A DNA stretch of 64,000 bases, taken from Pseudomonas rhodesiae (GTDB taxonomy: Bacteria > Pseudomonadota > Gammaproteobacteria > Pseudomonadales > Pseudomonadaceae). This document shows positions 23,603 through 32,860 of this stretch, in pieces (positions within the stretch are counted from its first letter, which is position 1; the number at the start of each line of letters is the position of its first letter). Below the pieces are notes generated by a model, which was not told the DNA's origin, did no database searches, and saw only the letters and a program-made list of their open reading frames with translations. The DNA lies in the NCBI RefSeq assembly GCF_007858255.1, contig NZ_VFEU01000006.1:1-64000 (forward strand). Reading direction: 5' to 3'. The position numbers and the translations under genes are program-made.

Positions 23603-24034
23603 ATGGCAATTTCCCTGCGTCTTTGCGCAGCCCACGGCGTGCAGCTCGGCGCGCTGCTGGCCGCGTTGGCTTCTGTGGTGGTGTGGACGCCGCTGTTGCT
23701 CACGTCCGCCGAATCCCATACGCCCGCCGCCACGCCCCAGGCCCTGGCGGCGCGCGGCGATAACCCGGCGCTGCGATGGTTCTCCACCACGCCGGCGGCA
23801 GTGCAGGTCAAGGTTACCGGGGTGCTCGCGGGGGCCCGTGGCGCGGTGGCGATCCTCAGCCTCAATGACGGCCCGCCGCGCAGTTTCCAGGTGGGCGAAC
23901 GCCTCGCCCCAGGGGTGCGCTTGACGGTCATTGAAGGCGACGCGGTGCAGATCGAGCGCGGCGGCGAAACCCTGCAGGTCAAGATGAACAAATTGCCGGA
24001 TGCGCCGGCGCTGGCGCCGCTCACTCGGCCCTGA
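23603..24034 (+). CDS. hxcP: Type II secretion inner-membrane protein HxcP (GspC)
   Basis: 143 aa, ATG preceded by AGGAGG. One membrane segment near residues 14-36, a short linker and the GspC homology region (VKVTGVLAGARGAVAILSLNDGPPRSFQVGERLAPGVRLTVIEGDAVQIERGG), which docks to the secretin N0 domain. No C-terminal PDZ or coiled coil, so it is a minimal GspC. Its last 14 bases overlap the 3' end of the convergent hxcV. Confidence 0.85.
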   Translation: MAISLRLCAAHGVQLGALLAALASVVVWTPLLLTSAESHTPAATPQALAARGDNPALRWFSTTPAAVQVKVTGVLAGARGAVAILSLNDGPPRSFQVGERLAPGVRLTVIEGDAVQIERGGETLQVKMNKLPDAPALAPLTRP

Positions 24035-24386
24035 CCTGGGTGGTCAGGCGCGCCAGCGGTGGCGCCTCGCGGCTGGCGTCGAGTACTTGCACCTGCACCT
24101 GATACAGCGGGCCCGCACGTTCGATGGTCTGCTCGCAGCGTAATTTCAAGCGGCCCTGATCACAGTCGAAGGTCTTCCTGCCACTGCGCAGTTGCCCCTC
24201 CAGACGCAGCTCCGCCAGACGGCTTTGAGCCGCGAGCAAAGCCATGGACTTGTCCCGCAGCAGCCCGTTGCTCTGGGTCATCACCCCGGCCACGCGCACG
24301 GCGGCGGCCATGGCCACGGCGATAATCGCCAGCGCCACCAGCACTTCAATCAACGTAAAACCTTGCGCGTGGCGATAGCCGTGCAT
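24021..24386 (-). CDS. hxcV: Type II secretion minor pseudopilin HxcV (GspI)
   Basis: 121 aa from ATG 24386 with GGAG at a good distance (a TTG at 24398 is in frame). Leader MHGYRHAQG then FTLIEVLVALAIIAVAMAAAV. The Cys pair (FDCDQGRLKLRCEQ) and size fit GspI. It is encoded against hxcP, with overlapping 3' ends, and divergent from hxcT. Confidence 0.86.
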   Translation of the reverse strand: MHGYRHAQGFTLIEVLVALAIIAVAMAAAVRVAGVMTQSNGLLRDKSMALLAAQSRLAELRLEGQLRSGRKTFDCDQGRLKLRCEQTIERAGPLYQVQVQVLDASREAPPLARLTTQVRAE

Positions 24387-24534
24387 GGCGCTCTCCAAGC
24401 CCGGAAACAGGCCCGCAGACTAGCGCGGCGAGTTGACCGATTGGCGACCGAAACTCCCGAGGATTTTCAATACGACTGACATGTCTTCTTGCAACACTGC
24501 GCCCCGAACTGCACTCACCCCAAGGAATGTCGAG

Positions 24535-24984
24535 ATGGATATCGCGCGCCTGACCTACCCACTGCCCAGTCCTCGCGGCCAGCGTGGTTTTACCCTGATC
24601 GAGATCATGGTGGTGGTGGTGATCCTCGGGATTCTCGCCGCAATGGTGGTGCCCAAAGTGCTCGACCGTCCGGACCAGGCCCGCGCCACCGCCGCCCGGC
24701 AGGACATCGGCGGGTTGATGCAGGCGCTGAAGCTCTATCGCCTCGATCACGGCACTTACCCGAGCATGAACCAGGGCCTGAAAGTGCTGGTGGAGCGCCC
24801 GGCGGATGCCAAGAACAGCAACTGGCGCGCCTACCTCGACCGCTTGCCCAATGACCCTTGGGGCCACCCGTATCACTACCTCAACCCGGGTGCCAATGGC
24901 GAAATCGACGTGTTCTCCCTGGGCGCCGACGGCCAACCCGATGGCGACGGTGTGAATGCCGATATCGGCTCCTGGCAGTTGTAA
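24535..24984 (+). CDS. hxcT: Type II secretion major pseudopilin HxcT (GspG)
   Basis: 149 aa from ATG 24535 (AAGGA upstream). An unusually long leader of about 18 residues ends RGQRG before FTLIEIMVVVVILGILAAM. The mature part has the GspG signatures DIGGLMQALKLYRLDHGTYPS and WGHPYHYLNPG, and the calcium-loop-like DGQPDGDGVNADIGSW. It forms the pseudopilus that drives substrate through HxcQ. First gene of a tightly packed rightward run hxcT-X-Y-Z-Q. Confidence 0.9.
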   Translation: MDIARLTYPLPSPRGQRGFTLIEIMVVVVILGILAAMVVPKVLDRPDQARATAARQDIGGLMQALKLYRLDHGTYPSMNQGLKVLVERPADAKNSNWRAYLDRLPNDPWGHPYHYLNPGANGEIDVFSLGADGQPDGDGVNADIGSWQL

Positions 24985-24992
24985 GGCCCGCC

Positions 24993-25871
24993 ATGAAACG
25001 GCATTCGCCCATGACGGCGAAGCAGCGCGGCATGGCGATTATCAGCGCCTTGCTGATCGCGGCGGTGGTGGCGGTGATTGCCGCCGGCCTGCTGACGCGC
25101 CAGCGCGTGTTCACCCGCAGCCTGGAGGCCGAACAATTGCGTATCCAGGGCCAGTGGCTATTGCTCGGTGCATTGGAGGACAGTCGGCAGCGGCTATGGG
25201 AGGCGCGTCAGAAGGACGTGCTGACCCGTCTCGACCAACCGTGGGCGCGTGCTCAAAAAGGCCTGTTTGAAGGGCGCCTGGAAGACGAGCAGGGCAAGTT
25301 CAACCTGCGCAATCTGGTCAACCGCGGGCGGCCGGATGCCGAGCAGGTGCAGAACTTCGAACGGTTGTGCGGCTTGATCGGCGTCGACGGGGCGTTGAGT
25401 CGCCGCATCAGTCAGCGGGTGATCGCTTCGTATGACCAAACCGAGCAACCGGCCAGGTACCCGATGCTGCGCAGCCTTGACGACCTGAGCGGTGTGGAAG
25501 GGCTCGACCCGCTGCTGTTGCAGCGCATGCAGGGTTTTATCAGCGTGTTGCCCGGGGTCACCTGGGTCAATGGCAACACCGCCCGCGCCGAAGTGCTCAG
25601 TGCGGTGGTACCGGGCTTGAGCCTGAGCCAGGCCCAGGCGCTGGTGGCCGAACGGGACGGCGGGCGCTGGTTTATCAACCGTGGCGATTTCGTCAACCGC
25701 CTGCACTTGCCCCAGGTGGCGGTGGAGTCGGTGCTGGTGGGCATCACCAGTGAGTGGTTTCGCCTGCAAGGCCAGACCCGCCGCGAACAGCGCCGAGTAA
25801 CCCTCGACGCCTTGTTGCACCGCCCGGAAAATCGCCAGCCCCAGGTGATCTGGTCGCGGGTGGGGGCATGA
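24993..25871 (+). CDS. hxcX: Type II secretion tip pseudopilin HxcX (GspK)
   Basis: 292 aa from ATG 24993. Leader MKRHSPMTAKQRG then MAIISALLIAAVVAVIAAGLL, without the usual Glu+5, as expected for GspK at the tip. The alpha domain shows EDEQGKFNLRNLV, and two helix-hairpin-helix-like units follow (SLDDLSGVEGLDPLLLQRM; FINRGDFVNRLHLPQ). Its stop overlaps the hxcY start (ATGA). Confidence 0.88.
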   Translation: MKRHSPMTAKQRGMAIISALLIAAVVAVIAAGLLTRQRVFTRSLEAEQLRIQGQWLLLGALEDSRQRLWEARQKDVLTRLDQPWARAQKGLFEGRLEDEQGKFNLRNLVNRGRPDAEQVQNFERLCGLIGVDGALSRRISQRVIASYDQTEQPARYPMLRSLDDLSGVEGLDPLLLQRMQGFISVLPGVTWVNGNTARAEVLSAVVPGLSLSQAQALVAERDGGRWFINRGDFVNRLHLPQVAVESVLVGITSEWFRLQGQTRREQRRVTLDALLHRPENRQPQVIWSRVGA

Positions 25872-26932
25872 AGCGCCTGCGTATCGGCTTGCCGCCCCTC
25901 GACCAACTGAGTGTCGACAGCCCGGTGACCTTCGCCTGGCTTGAACGTGGCGCGGTGGTGGCCCACGGGCAGGCCAGCCTGGCCGAACTGGGCAAGACTC
26001 GCCAGCCCTTGGACTGTTTTCTGCACCCGCGCGACAGCCTGCTGACCTGTCTGGATCTGCCACCGCTGCCGCCGAGCAAAACCCATGCAGCGGTGACCTG
26101 CGCGGCGCAGGCGCTGGTGCTGGGGCCGCTGGAGCAGATGCACGTCGCTCACGGCCCACGGGGCAGCGACGGGCGCGTACAAGTGGGCTGGGTGCCCAAG
26201 GCCGGGCTGGCGCGGTTGGATCAAGTGTTGAGCCAGGCACAATTGAAGCTGCGCGGTCTGTATCCGGCGCCCTATGCCTTGCCGGTGGGCGGCGCGGCGT
26301 TAGAGGACGGCTACGGCCTGAGTCGCGACAGCCTGCACCTGGCGACGGTGCATCCGCTGGGCTTGCCGCCACCGGCGACGCCCCCGCTGGAGCCCGCGCA
26401 GCGCTGGAGCGGTGCGCTACCCGGCTGGGGCTTGCAGGCGCGCCCAAGCCAACCGTCGGGCGCCGGCTGGGGTAGGGCGCTGGCGTGCGTCGCGCTGGCC
26501 GTCGCCCTCTGGACCCTCGGCCTCAACCTGTACGCTGCCCGCCAGGCGGACGCGGGCCAACGGCTCAAGGCGCAGATGAGCCAGCAAGTGCGCCAGGCGT
26601 TTCCCGAATTGCCGGTGGTGCTCAACCCCTTGCAGCAGGCGCGACAACAACTGGCCGCGCGCCAGGGCGGTACGGACACCGGCCCGCGTTTCAGCGCCTT
26701 GCTGCAACTGGTCGGCAACCAGCTGCCGTTTATGGTCGGCAGTGTTGAGCAATTGACCTTCGAGCAAGGCCGCCTGCACCTGGCGCTGCTGGCCGGCAGT
26801 CGTCAGCCGGCGCAGCCGGGGGAATGGCAAGCGGCGTTGGCCCAGGCCGGGTATGCCGCCACGCGCGATGAGCAGGGCTGGAGCATCGGCCCCGCACAAC
26901 CTGTCGAGAACGCCGAGGCCAGCGATGAATAA
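25868..26932 (+). CDS. hxcY: Type II secretion inner-membrane protein HxcY (GspL)
   Basis: 354 aa from ATG 25868, coupled to hxcX. The N-terminal cytoplasmic part has an actin-like GspL fold (PRDSLLTCLDLPPLPPSKTH) that binds the ATPase HxcR. A single membrane helix (ALACVALAVALWTLGLNLYA, near residue 205) and a periplasmic ferredoxin-like domain follow. Eight bases overlap hxcZ. Confidence 0.84.
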   Translation: MKRLRIGLPPLDQLSVDSPVTFAWLERGAVVAHGQASLAELGKTRQPLDCFLHPRDSLLTCLDLPPLPPSKTHAAVTCAAQALVLGPLEQMHVAHGPRGSDGRVQVGWVPKAGLARLDQVLSQAQLKLRGLYPAPYALPVGGAALEDGYGLSRDSLHLATVHPLGLPPPATPPLEPAQRWSGALPGWGLQARPSQPSGAGWGRALACVALAVALWTLGLNLYAARQADAGQRLKAQMSQQVRQAFPELPVVLNPLQQARQQLAARQGGTDTGPRFSALLQLVGNQLPFMVGSVEQLTFEQGRLHLALLAGSRQPAQPGEWQAALAQAGYAATRDEQGWSIGPAQPVENAEASDE

Positions 26933-27437
26933 GTGGCTGCGCGTGCGCGGCCAGGCCCAGGTGTTCTGGGCCGCTCTGGCCCAGCGTGAAAAACGCCTGC
27001 TGATCGGTGCCGGGCTGCTGCTGGCTGGCCTGTTGACCTGGCTGGTACTGGTGCAGCCGGCCTTGAAAAAAATCGCTTACTGGCAGGCCGAAACCCCCAA
27101 GCTGCGCGCCCAGGCCGAGGCCTTGCAGGTGCTGCTGCAGGATGTGGCCGCACCCCAGGTCGCCGACGACAACGCGCTGCGCCAGGCCCTTGATGGCGCC
27201 GGTCTGCGCGGCCATTACCAATTGCAGACTCTGGACCCCGGCGCATGGCGCCTGACCTTCGACAATGCCCCGGCCGACGCGGCGCTGGGCTGGCTGCTGG
27301 GCAATGTACGCACGTTTTCTCTGGAGGTGTCCGAGGCGCGTCTACAACGTGCCGGGGATGCCGTCGACAACTCGGCCGGCACTGTGTCCGGGACCGTTCG
27401 CATGGATCAGGCGCTTGGCGCTAAGGACGCTTCATGA
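26925..27437 (+). CDS. hxcZ: Type II secretion inner-membrane protein HxcZ (GspM)
   Basis: 170 aa from ATG 26925, inside the end of hxcY. A short cytoplasmic start, one membrane helix (LLIGAGLLLAGLLTWLVLVQPAL), a coiled-coil stretch (KIAYWQAETPKLRAQAEALQ) and a periplasmic domain with AWRLTFDNAPADAALGWL, as in GspM. It partners HxcY in the assembly platform. Confidence 0.84.
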   Translation: MNKWLRVRGQAQVFWAALAQREKRLLIGAGLLLAGLLTWLVLVQPALKKIAYWQAETPKLRAQAEALQVLLQDVAAPQVADDNALRQALDGAGLRGHYQLQTLDPGAWRLTFDNAPADAALGWLLGNVRTFSLEVSEARLQRAGDAVDNSAGTVSGTVRMDQALGAKDAS

Positions 27438-29752
27438 AGTGGTCAGTCCCCCCGTTTCGCACCGTTGCGCCGCTGCTGTTGCTGGCCCTCAGTGCGTGCA
27501 GTTCCCAGGAGGCGCAGAAACCCTTGCTGGTGGACAGCGAACTCGGCCAGCCCTTGGCCGACACCCGCCGTAGCGGTGCAACCGCGCTGGATCGCCAACG
27601 CGAGCCGGCCGCCAGGCCCCCGGTCAAACACGCGCTCACCAGCAGCGCCCGTGGCCAGGCCCCGGCCACCGTGAAGGTGCGCAACCCGCTGGGGGACCAG
27701 CCGGTGCAGCTCAACTTTGTCGATGCCGATATCCAGGCGGTGGTGCGCGCGTTGTCCCGTGCCACCGGCCAGCAATTCCTGGTGGACCCTCGGGTCAAAG
27801 GCAACCTGACCCTGGTCAGCGAAGGCCAGGTGCCGGCCCATCAGGCTTACGACATGCTGCTGGCGGCATTGCGCATGCAGGGTTTCAGCGTGGTGGACGT
27901 GGGTGGGGTGGCCCAGGTGGTGCCGGAGGCGGATGCCAAGCTGCTCGGCGGGCCGATCTATAGCGCCGGCAGCAGCGGCATGCAGACCCGCACCTTTCGC
28001 CTGCAATATGAGAACGCGGTCAACCTGATCCCGGTGCTGCGCCCGATCGTGTCGCCAAACAACCCGATCAACGCATACCCCGGCAATAACAGCATCGTGA
28101 TCACCGATTACGCCGACAACCTCGCGCGCGTCGCGCAGATCATCAGCGGTATCGACACCCCCAGTGCCATCGACACCGATGTGGTACAGGTGCAGAACGG
28201 CATCGCCGTGGACATCGCAGCCATGGTCGCCGAACTGTTGGAGACCCAGGGCGCGGACCCCACCCAGAAGATCAATGTGGTGGGCGACCCGCGCTCCAAC
28301 TCCATCATCATCCGCGCCGGCAGCCCCGAGCGCACCGAGCTGGCGCGCAACCTGATCTACAAACTCGACAACGCCCAGAGCAACCCCAGCAATATGCATG
28401 TGGTGTATTTGCGCAACGCCCAGGCCGGCAAACTGGCGCAGTCGTTGCGTGGGTTGCTCACCGGCGAAAGTGAGTCGGGGGTCAGTGATGAAGCGCGCAA
28501 CAAGCTCAGCGCCATGGGCGGCAACAGCCTGAACACGACAGCCGGCGGTGCAGCCCAGACCGGCAGCGGCACGCCCACCGGCAGCAGCGTGCAGCCCGTC
28601 TATGGGCAAACCGGCGCCGCCACCACCGCAACCAGCGGCACCAGCGCCGCCAGCGATCAGAACACCGCGTTCAGTGCCGGCGGCGTGACCATCCAGGCCG
28701 ACGCCACCACCAATACCTTGCTGATCTCCGCGCCGGACCCGTTGTACCGCAACCTGCGTGAGGTGATCGATTTGCTCGATCAGCGCCGCGCTCAGGTAGT
28801 GATCGAAAGCCTGATCGTCGAGGTAGGGGAAGATGACGCCACCGAGTTTGGCGTGCAATGGCAGGCCGGCAACCTGGGGGGTAAAGGTGGGTTCGGCGGC
28901 GTCAATCTGGGCGGCACTGGTATCAATGGCAGCCCCGCCAGCAAAACCAGTATCGACGTGCTGCCCAAGGGCCTGAATATCGGCCTGGTGGACGGCACCG
29001 TGGATATCCCGGGGATCGGCAAAGTGCTGGACCTCAAGGTGCTGGCCCGTGCGTTGAAAAGCAAAGGTGGCACCAATGTGCTGTCCACGCCGAACCTGCT
29101 GACCCTGGACAACGAAGCTGCGAGTATTTTCGTCGGCCAGACCATTCCCTTCGTCACCGGCAGCTATGTGACCGGCGGCGGAGGCACCAGCAACAACCCG
29201 TTCCAGACCGTCACGCGCGAAGAGGTCGGGCTCAAGCTCAACGTACGCCCGCAGATTTCCGAAGGCGGCACGGTGAAGCTGGATATCTATCAAGAGGTCA
29301 GCAGCCTGGATGCGCGGGCAACCGTGAGTGCGGGCGCGGTGACCAACAAGCGCGCGATCGACACCAGCATCCTCTTGGATGACGGGCAGATCATGGTGCT
29401 CGGCGGTCTGTTGCAGGACGGCTACAGCCAAAGCAACGACGCGGTGCCGTGGCTGTCGGATATCCCCGGGCTGGGGGCGCTGTTCCGCAATCAAAAGCGC
29501 AGCGTCAGCAAGACCAACCTGATGGTGTTCCTGCGGCCCTACATCATCCGCGACAGCGGCGCCGGGCGCAGCATCACCGTGAACCGCTACAACTTCATGC
29601 GCCGCGCCCAGGGCGCATTGCAACCGGAACACAGTTGGGCCATGCCGGATGTGCAGGCGCCGCAGTTGCCGGCGGTGGAGAAGGCGATTCCGGGCGCGCA
29701 ACCGGGGCCGAGGGCTGCTATCCGCGCAGTGCCGGTGGGCGTACGACCATGA
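27434..29752 (+). CDS. hxcQ: Type II secretion liposecretin HxcQ (GspD)
   Basis: 772 aa. The signal peptide ends in a lipobox (LALSAC, Cys22), so the secretin is a lipoprotein, as reported for P. aeruginosa HxcQ, which reaches the outer membrane without a pilotin. Periplasmic N0 (VQLNFVDADIQAVVRALSRATG), N1 and N2 (TRTFRLQYENAVNLIPVL; NVVGDPRSNSIIIRAG) and N3 domains follow, with a Gly/Ser/Thr-rich insertion at about 345-415. The conserved gate domain ends with GGLLQDG, VPWLSDIPGLGALF and LMVFLRPYIIRD. ATGA overlap with hxcZ; it is followed by a REPIN. Confidence 0.93.
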   Translation: MKWSVPPFRTVAPLLLLALSACSSQEAQKPLLVDSELGQPLADTRRSGATALDRQREPAARPPVKHALTSSARGQAPATVKVRNPLGDQPVQLNFVDADIQAVVRALSRATGQQFLVDPRVKGNLTLVSEGQVPAHQAYDMLLAALRMQGFSVVDVGGVAQVVPEADAKLLGGPIYSAGSSGMQTRTFRLQYENAVNLIPVLRPIVSPNNPINAYPGNNSIVITDYADNLARVAQIISGIDTPSAIDTDVVQVQNGIAVDIAAMVAELLETQGADPTQKINVVGDPRSNSIIIRAGSPERTELARNLIYKLDNAQSNPSNMHVVYLRNAQAGKLAQSLRGLLTGESESGVSDEARNKLSAMGGNSLNTTAGGAAQTGSGTPTGSSVQPVYGQTGAATTATSGTSAASDQNTAFSAGGVTIQADATTNTLLISAPDPLYRNLREVIDLLDQRRAQVVIESLIVEVGEDDATEFGVQWQAGNLGGKGGFGGVNLGGTGINGSPASKTSIDVLPKGLNIGLVDGTVDIPGIGKVLDLKVLARALKSKGGTNVLSTPNLLTLDNEAASIFVGQTIPFVTGSYVTGGGGTSNNPFQTVTREEVGLKLNVRPQISEGGTVKLDIYQEVSSLDARATVSAGAVTNKRAIDTSILLDDGQIMVLGGLLQDGYSQSNDAVPWLSDIPGLGALFRNQKRSVSKTNLMVFLRPYIIRDSGAGRSITVNRYNFMRRAQGALQPEHSWAMPDVQAPQLPAVEKAIPGAQPGPRAAIRAVPVGVRP

Positions 29753-29771
29753 ATTTAAATGAAGATCCAAA

Positions 29772-29860
29772 TGTGGGAGGGGGCTTGCCCCCGATGAGGG
29801 TGTGTCAGCCACAGATGTACAAACTGATCCACCGCTATCGCGGGCAAGCCCGCTCCCACA
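29772..29860. repeat. REPIN between hxcQ and hxcR
   Basis: An inverted REP pair in the 139-bp gap of an otherwise overlapping operon. The right arm is of the variant type GCGGGCAAGCCCGCTCCCACA. Confidence 0.85.
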
Positions 29861-29891
29861 TTTGCACCGCGCTCGGTCAGGAAGATGCCTT

Positions 29892-31313
29892 GTGAGCCTT
29901 CTCCCTTACGCCTGGGCCAAGGCCCAACGCATCCTGCTGCGCCCCGGTGACAGCGGCCTGTTGCTCACCGTGTGCCCCTCGACACCCGGTTGGGCCATCG
30001 GTGAAGCGCGCCGCCAGTTCGGCGAGTCGCCCGTGGAGCAGGTGCGCGACGACGAACTGGACGGCCTGCTCGCCACGGCCTACGCCGACACCGGCAGCGC
30101 CGCCGCTGTGGTGGGCGCGGCGGAAAACGAAGTCGACCTCGACCGCCTGATGCAGGCCATCCCCGAGATCACCGACCTGCTCGACACCCAGGACGGCGCG
30201 CCGGTGATTCGCATGATCAACGCCTTGCTCACCCAGGCCGCGCGGGACGAGGCCAGCGATATTCATATCGAACCCTATGAAAGCCACTCGGTGGTGCGCT
30301 ACCGCGTCGACGGCACCCTGCGCGACGTGGTCTCGCCGCGCAAGGCGCTGCACGGCGCGTTGGTGTCGCGGATCAAGATCATGGCGCAGCTGGACATCGC
30401 CGAAAAACGCCTGCCCCAGGACGGCCGTATCGCCCTGCGCGTGGCCGGGCGGCCGATTGATATCCGCGTGTCGACGGTGCCGACCGGCCACGGCGAGCGC
30501 GTGGTGATGCGCCTGCTCGACAAACAGGCTGGGCGCTTGCAGTTGGAAACCCTGGGCATGGACCCGCGGTTGCTGGCGCGCCTCGATACGCTGATCCGCC
30601 AGCCCCACGGCATCGTGTTGGTGACCGGCCCCACCGGCAGCGGCAAAACCACCAGCCTCTACGCCGCCCTGGCGCGGTTGGACGCCAGCACGCGCAATAT
30701 CCTCACCGTGGAAGACCCGGTGGAGTACGACCTGCCGGGCATCAGCCAGATCCAGGTCAACGCCAAGATCGACATGACTTTCGCCCTGGCCCTGCGCGCA
30801 ATCCTGCGCCAGGACCCGGACATCATCATGATCGGTGAGATCCGTGACCTGGAAACCGCGCAGATCGCCGTGCAAGCCTCGCTGACCGGGCACCTGGTGC
30901 TCGCCACCCTGCACACCAACGACGCGGTGTCGGCGGTCAACCGCCTGGTGGACATGGGCGTGGAACCGTTTCTGTTGGCGTCGTCGTTGCTGGGGGTGTT
31001 GGCCCAGCGTTTGGTGCGGCGGCTATGCCCGCACTGTAAGCAGCCGGACCCGACAGCGCCGGGCACTTGGCGCCCGGTGGGTTGTGCGCAGTGCAATCAG
31101 GTGGGCTACAGCGGACGCACTGGGATCCATGAGTTGTTTTATGTCGACGACGCGGTGCGCGGGCTGATCCATCAAGGTGCCGGGGAACAGGACCTGCGAG
31201 TGGCGGCACGCCGCGCCGGCATGTTCAGCCTGCGCGAAGACGGCGAGCGCTGGGTGCGCAGCGGCACCACCGCGCCGGAAGAAATCCTGCGTGTGACCCG
31301 GGACGCCGGATGA
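29892..31313 (+). CDS. hxcR: Type II secretion ATPase HxcR (GspE)
   Basis: 473 aa from GTG 29892 (GGAAG upstream); the longer reading passes through the REPIN and is not protein-like. N-terminal GspE domain, then the AAA/PilT ATPase: Walker A GPTGSGKTT near residue 245, Asp box and ILTVEDPVEYDLPGISQIQV, Walker B IIMIGEIRDLETAQIA, His box LATLHTNDA. The zinc-binding tetracysteine CPHC...CAQC follows. It powers pseudopilus assembly from the cytoplasm. Stop overlaps hxcS (ATGA). Confidence 0.93.
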   Translation: MSLLPYAWAKAQRILLRPGDSGLLLTVCPSTPGWAIGEARRQFGESPVEQVRDDELDGLLATAYADTGSAAAVVGAAENEVDLDRLMQAIPEITDLLDTQDGAPVIRMINALLTQAARDEASDIHIEPYESHSVVRYRVDGTLRDVVSPRKALHGALVSRIKIMAQLDIAEKRLPQDGRIALRVAGRPIDIRVSTVPTGHGERVVMRLLDKQAGRLQLETLGMDPRLLARLDTLIRQPHGIVLVTGPTGSGKTTSLYAALARLDASTRNILTVEDPVEYDLPGISQIQVNAKIDMTFALALRAILRQDPDIIMIGEIRDLETAQIAVQASLTGHLVLATLHTNDAVSAVNRLVDMGVEPFLLASSLLGVLAQRLVRRLCPHCKQPDPTAPGTWRPVGCAQCNQVGYSGRTGIHELFYVDDAVRGLIHQGAGEQDLRVAARRAGMFSLREDGERWVRSGTTAPEEILRVTRDAG

Positions 31314-32515
31314 ATCGCTATCGCTATGAAGCCGCCGATGCCAGCGGCCGCATCGAGACCGGGCAAACCGAAGCCGACAGCCAGAGCGCGGCCTTCAGCC
31401 TGTTGCGCGGTCGCGGCCTGACCGTGCTGGCGTTACAGGAGCAAACCCCGGCAACGGCAGGCGGCGGCCTGTTCACTGCCAAGCTCTCCGACAACGACCT
31501 GGCCTGGGCCACCCGGCAACTGGCGAGTTTGCTCGGTGCCAGCCTGCCCCTGGAAGCGGCCTTGAGCGCCACGGTGGAGCAGGCCGAGAAAAAACACATC
31601 GCCCAGACCCTCAGTGCGGTACGCACCGATGTGCGCGGCGGCATGCGCCTGGCCGATGCCCTGGCTGCGCGGCCACGGGATTTTCCGTCGATTTACCGCG
31701 CGCTGATCGCGGCGGGGGAGGAGTCCGGCGACCTGGCCCAGGTCATGGAGCGTCTGGCCGACTACATCGAAGAGCGCAACAACCTGCGGGGCAAGATCCT
31801 CACCGCGTTTATCTACCCCGGCGTGGTGGGGCTGGTGTCCATCGGCATCGTGATCTTCCTGCTCAGCTACGTGGTGCCCCAGGTGGTCAGCGCGTTCTCT
31901 CAGGCACGCCAGGACCTGCCGGGGCTGACCCTGGCCATGCTCAACGCCAGCGACTTCATTCGCGCCTGGGGCTGGTTGTGCTTTAGCGGCCTGGTCGGTG
32001 CGTTCTGGGGCTGGCGCCTGTACCTGCGCAATCCGCTGGCGCGCCTCAATTGGCACAGCCGCGTGCTGCGCTTGCCGCTGATCGGGCGCTTCGTGCTGGG
32101 CTTGAACACTGCACGCTTTGCCTCGACCCTGGCCATCCTCGGCGGTGCCGGCGTGCCGTTGCTGCGCGCCCTGGAAGCGGCGCGGCAAACCCTGTCCAAC
32201 GAGCGCCTGAGCCAATGCGTGAGCGACGCCACGGCCAAGGTGCGCGAAGGGGTCAACCTGGCGCCGGCGCTGGCGGTGGAGAAAGTCTTTCCGCCGGTGC
32301 TGATCCACCTGATCGCCAGTGGCGAAAAAACCGGGTCGCTGCCGCCGATGCTCGAACGCGCCGCGCAAACCCTGTCCAAGGACATCGAACGTCGCGCCAT
32401 GGGTATGACCGCGCTGCTGGAGCCCCTGATGATCGTGGTGATGGGCGCGGTGGTGCTGGTGATCGTGATGGCGGTGCTGTTGCCGATCATCGAAATCAAC
32501 CAATTGGTCACCTGA
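31310..32515 (+). CDS. hxcS: Type II secretion platform protein HxcS (GspF)
   Basis: 401 aa. Two GspF repeats (LAWATRQLASLLGASLPLEAALS; TARFASTLAILGGAGVPLLRALEAA) are separated and followed by membrane helices, with the last near the C-terminus (LMIVVMGAVVLVIVMAVLLPII). It is the polytopic core of the inner-membrane platform. Last gene of the hxc run; no obvious terminator follows. Confidence 0.92.
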   Translation: MNRYRYEAADASGRIETGQTEADSQSAAFSLLRGRGLTVLALQEQTPATAGGGLFTAKLSDNDLAWATRQLASLLGASLPLEAALSATVEQAEKKHIAQTLSAVRTDVRGGMRLADALAARPRDFPSIYRALIAAGEESGDLAQVMERLADYIEERNNLRGKILTAFIYPGVVGLVSIGIVIFLLSYVVPQVVSAFSQARQDLPGLTLAMLNASDFIRAWGWLCFSGLVGAFWGWRLYLRNPLARLNWHSRVLRLPLIGRFVLGLNTARFASTLAILGGAGVPLLRALEAARQTLSNERLSQCVSDATAKVREGVNLAPALAVEKVFPPVLIHLIASGEKTGSLPPMLERAAQTLSKDIERRAMGMTALLEPLMIVVMGAVVLVIVMAVLLPIIEINQLVT

Positions 32516-32860
32516 TACGCGCCGGGTTTTGCCTGGCTCCCGATGGCGCGGGGCCAAGCTCGGGTTCCTCATTCCGTCATCTTTCAACTCCATGCATGGC
32601 CCTGCGGCCAGTGGCGAAAACCATTGCGCTCGGCGGCGCCCAAACCGCTCAAAACGATGACCGAAACACCCGAGAATCTTTTTCAAAATCAAGCGCTTTC
32701 TCCCGAGGTTTTTTCCTTTAGCTGTCATCGGATGCTGCGAAATTTCCTACCCATGGCCTCCGCCTTCGCCACCCCCGAAACACGGCCTGGGTCCGAAGCC
32801 ATGGCGTCATGCAAGAGCCATCTACCCCAAACGTACAAACACGATGAAAGGAGATTCTTC
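32516..32860 (+). promoter_or_regulatory. Gap before the DING gene, with a Pho-box-like half site
   Basis: 345 bp without a convincing gene. A perfect half of the PhoB consensus, CTGTCAT, lies at 32722-32728 in a T-rich stretch, but the second half (TGCTGCG, 32733-32739) does not match, so this is only a weak candidate. A good ribosome binding site (GGAG) precedes the DING start. Confidence 0.3.

Noticed and set aside
27443..29812. 789-codon open frame antisense to hxcQ
   Set aside because: The secretin on the plus strand explains the sequence completely; the antisense product is a compositional His/Gln/Ala/Gly artefact.
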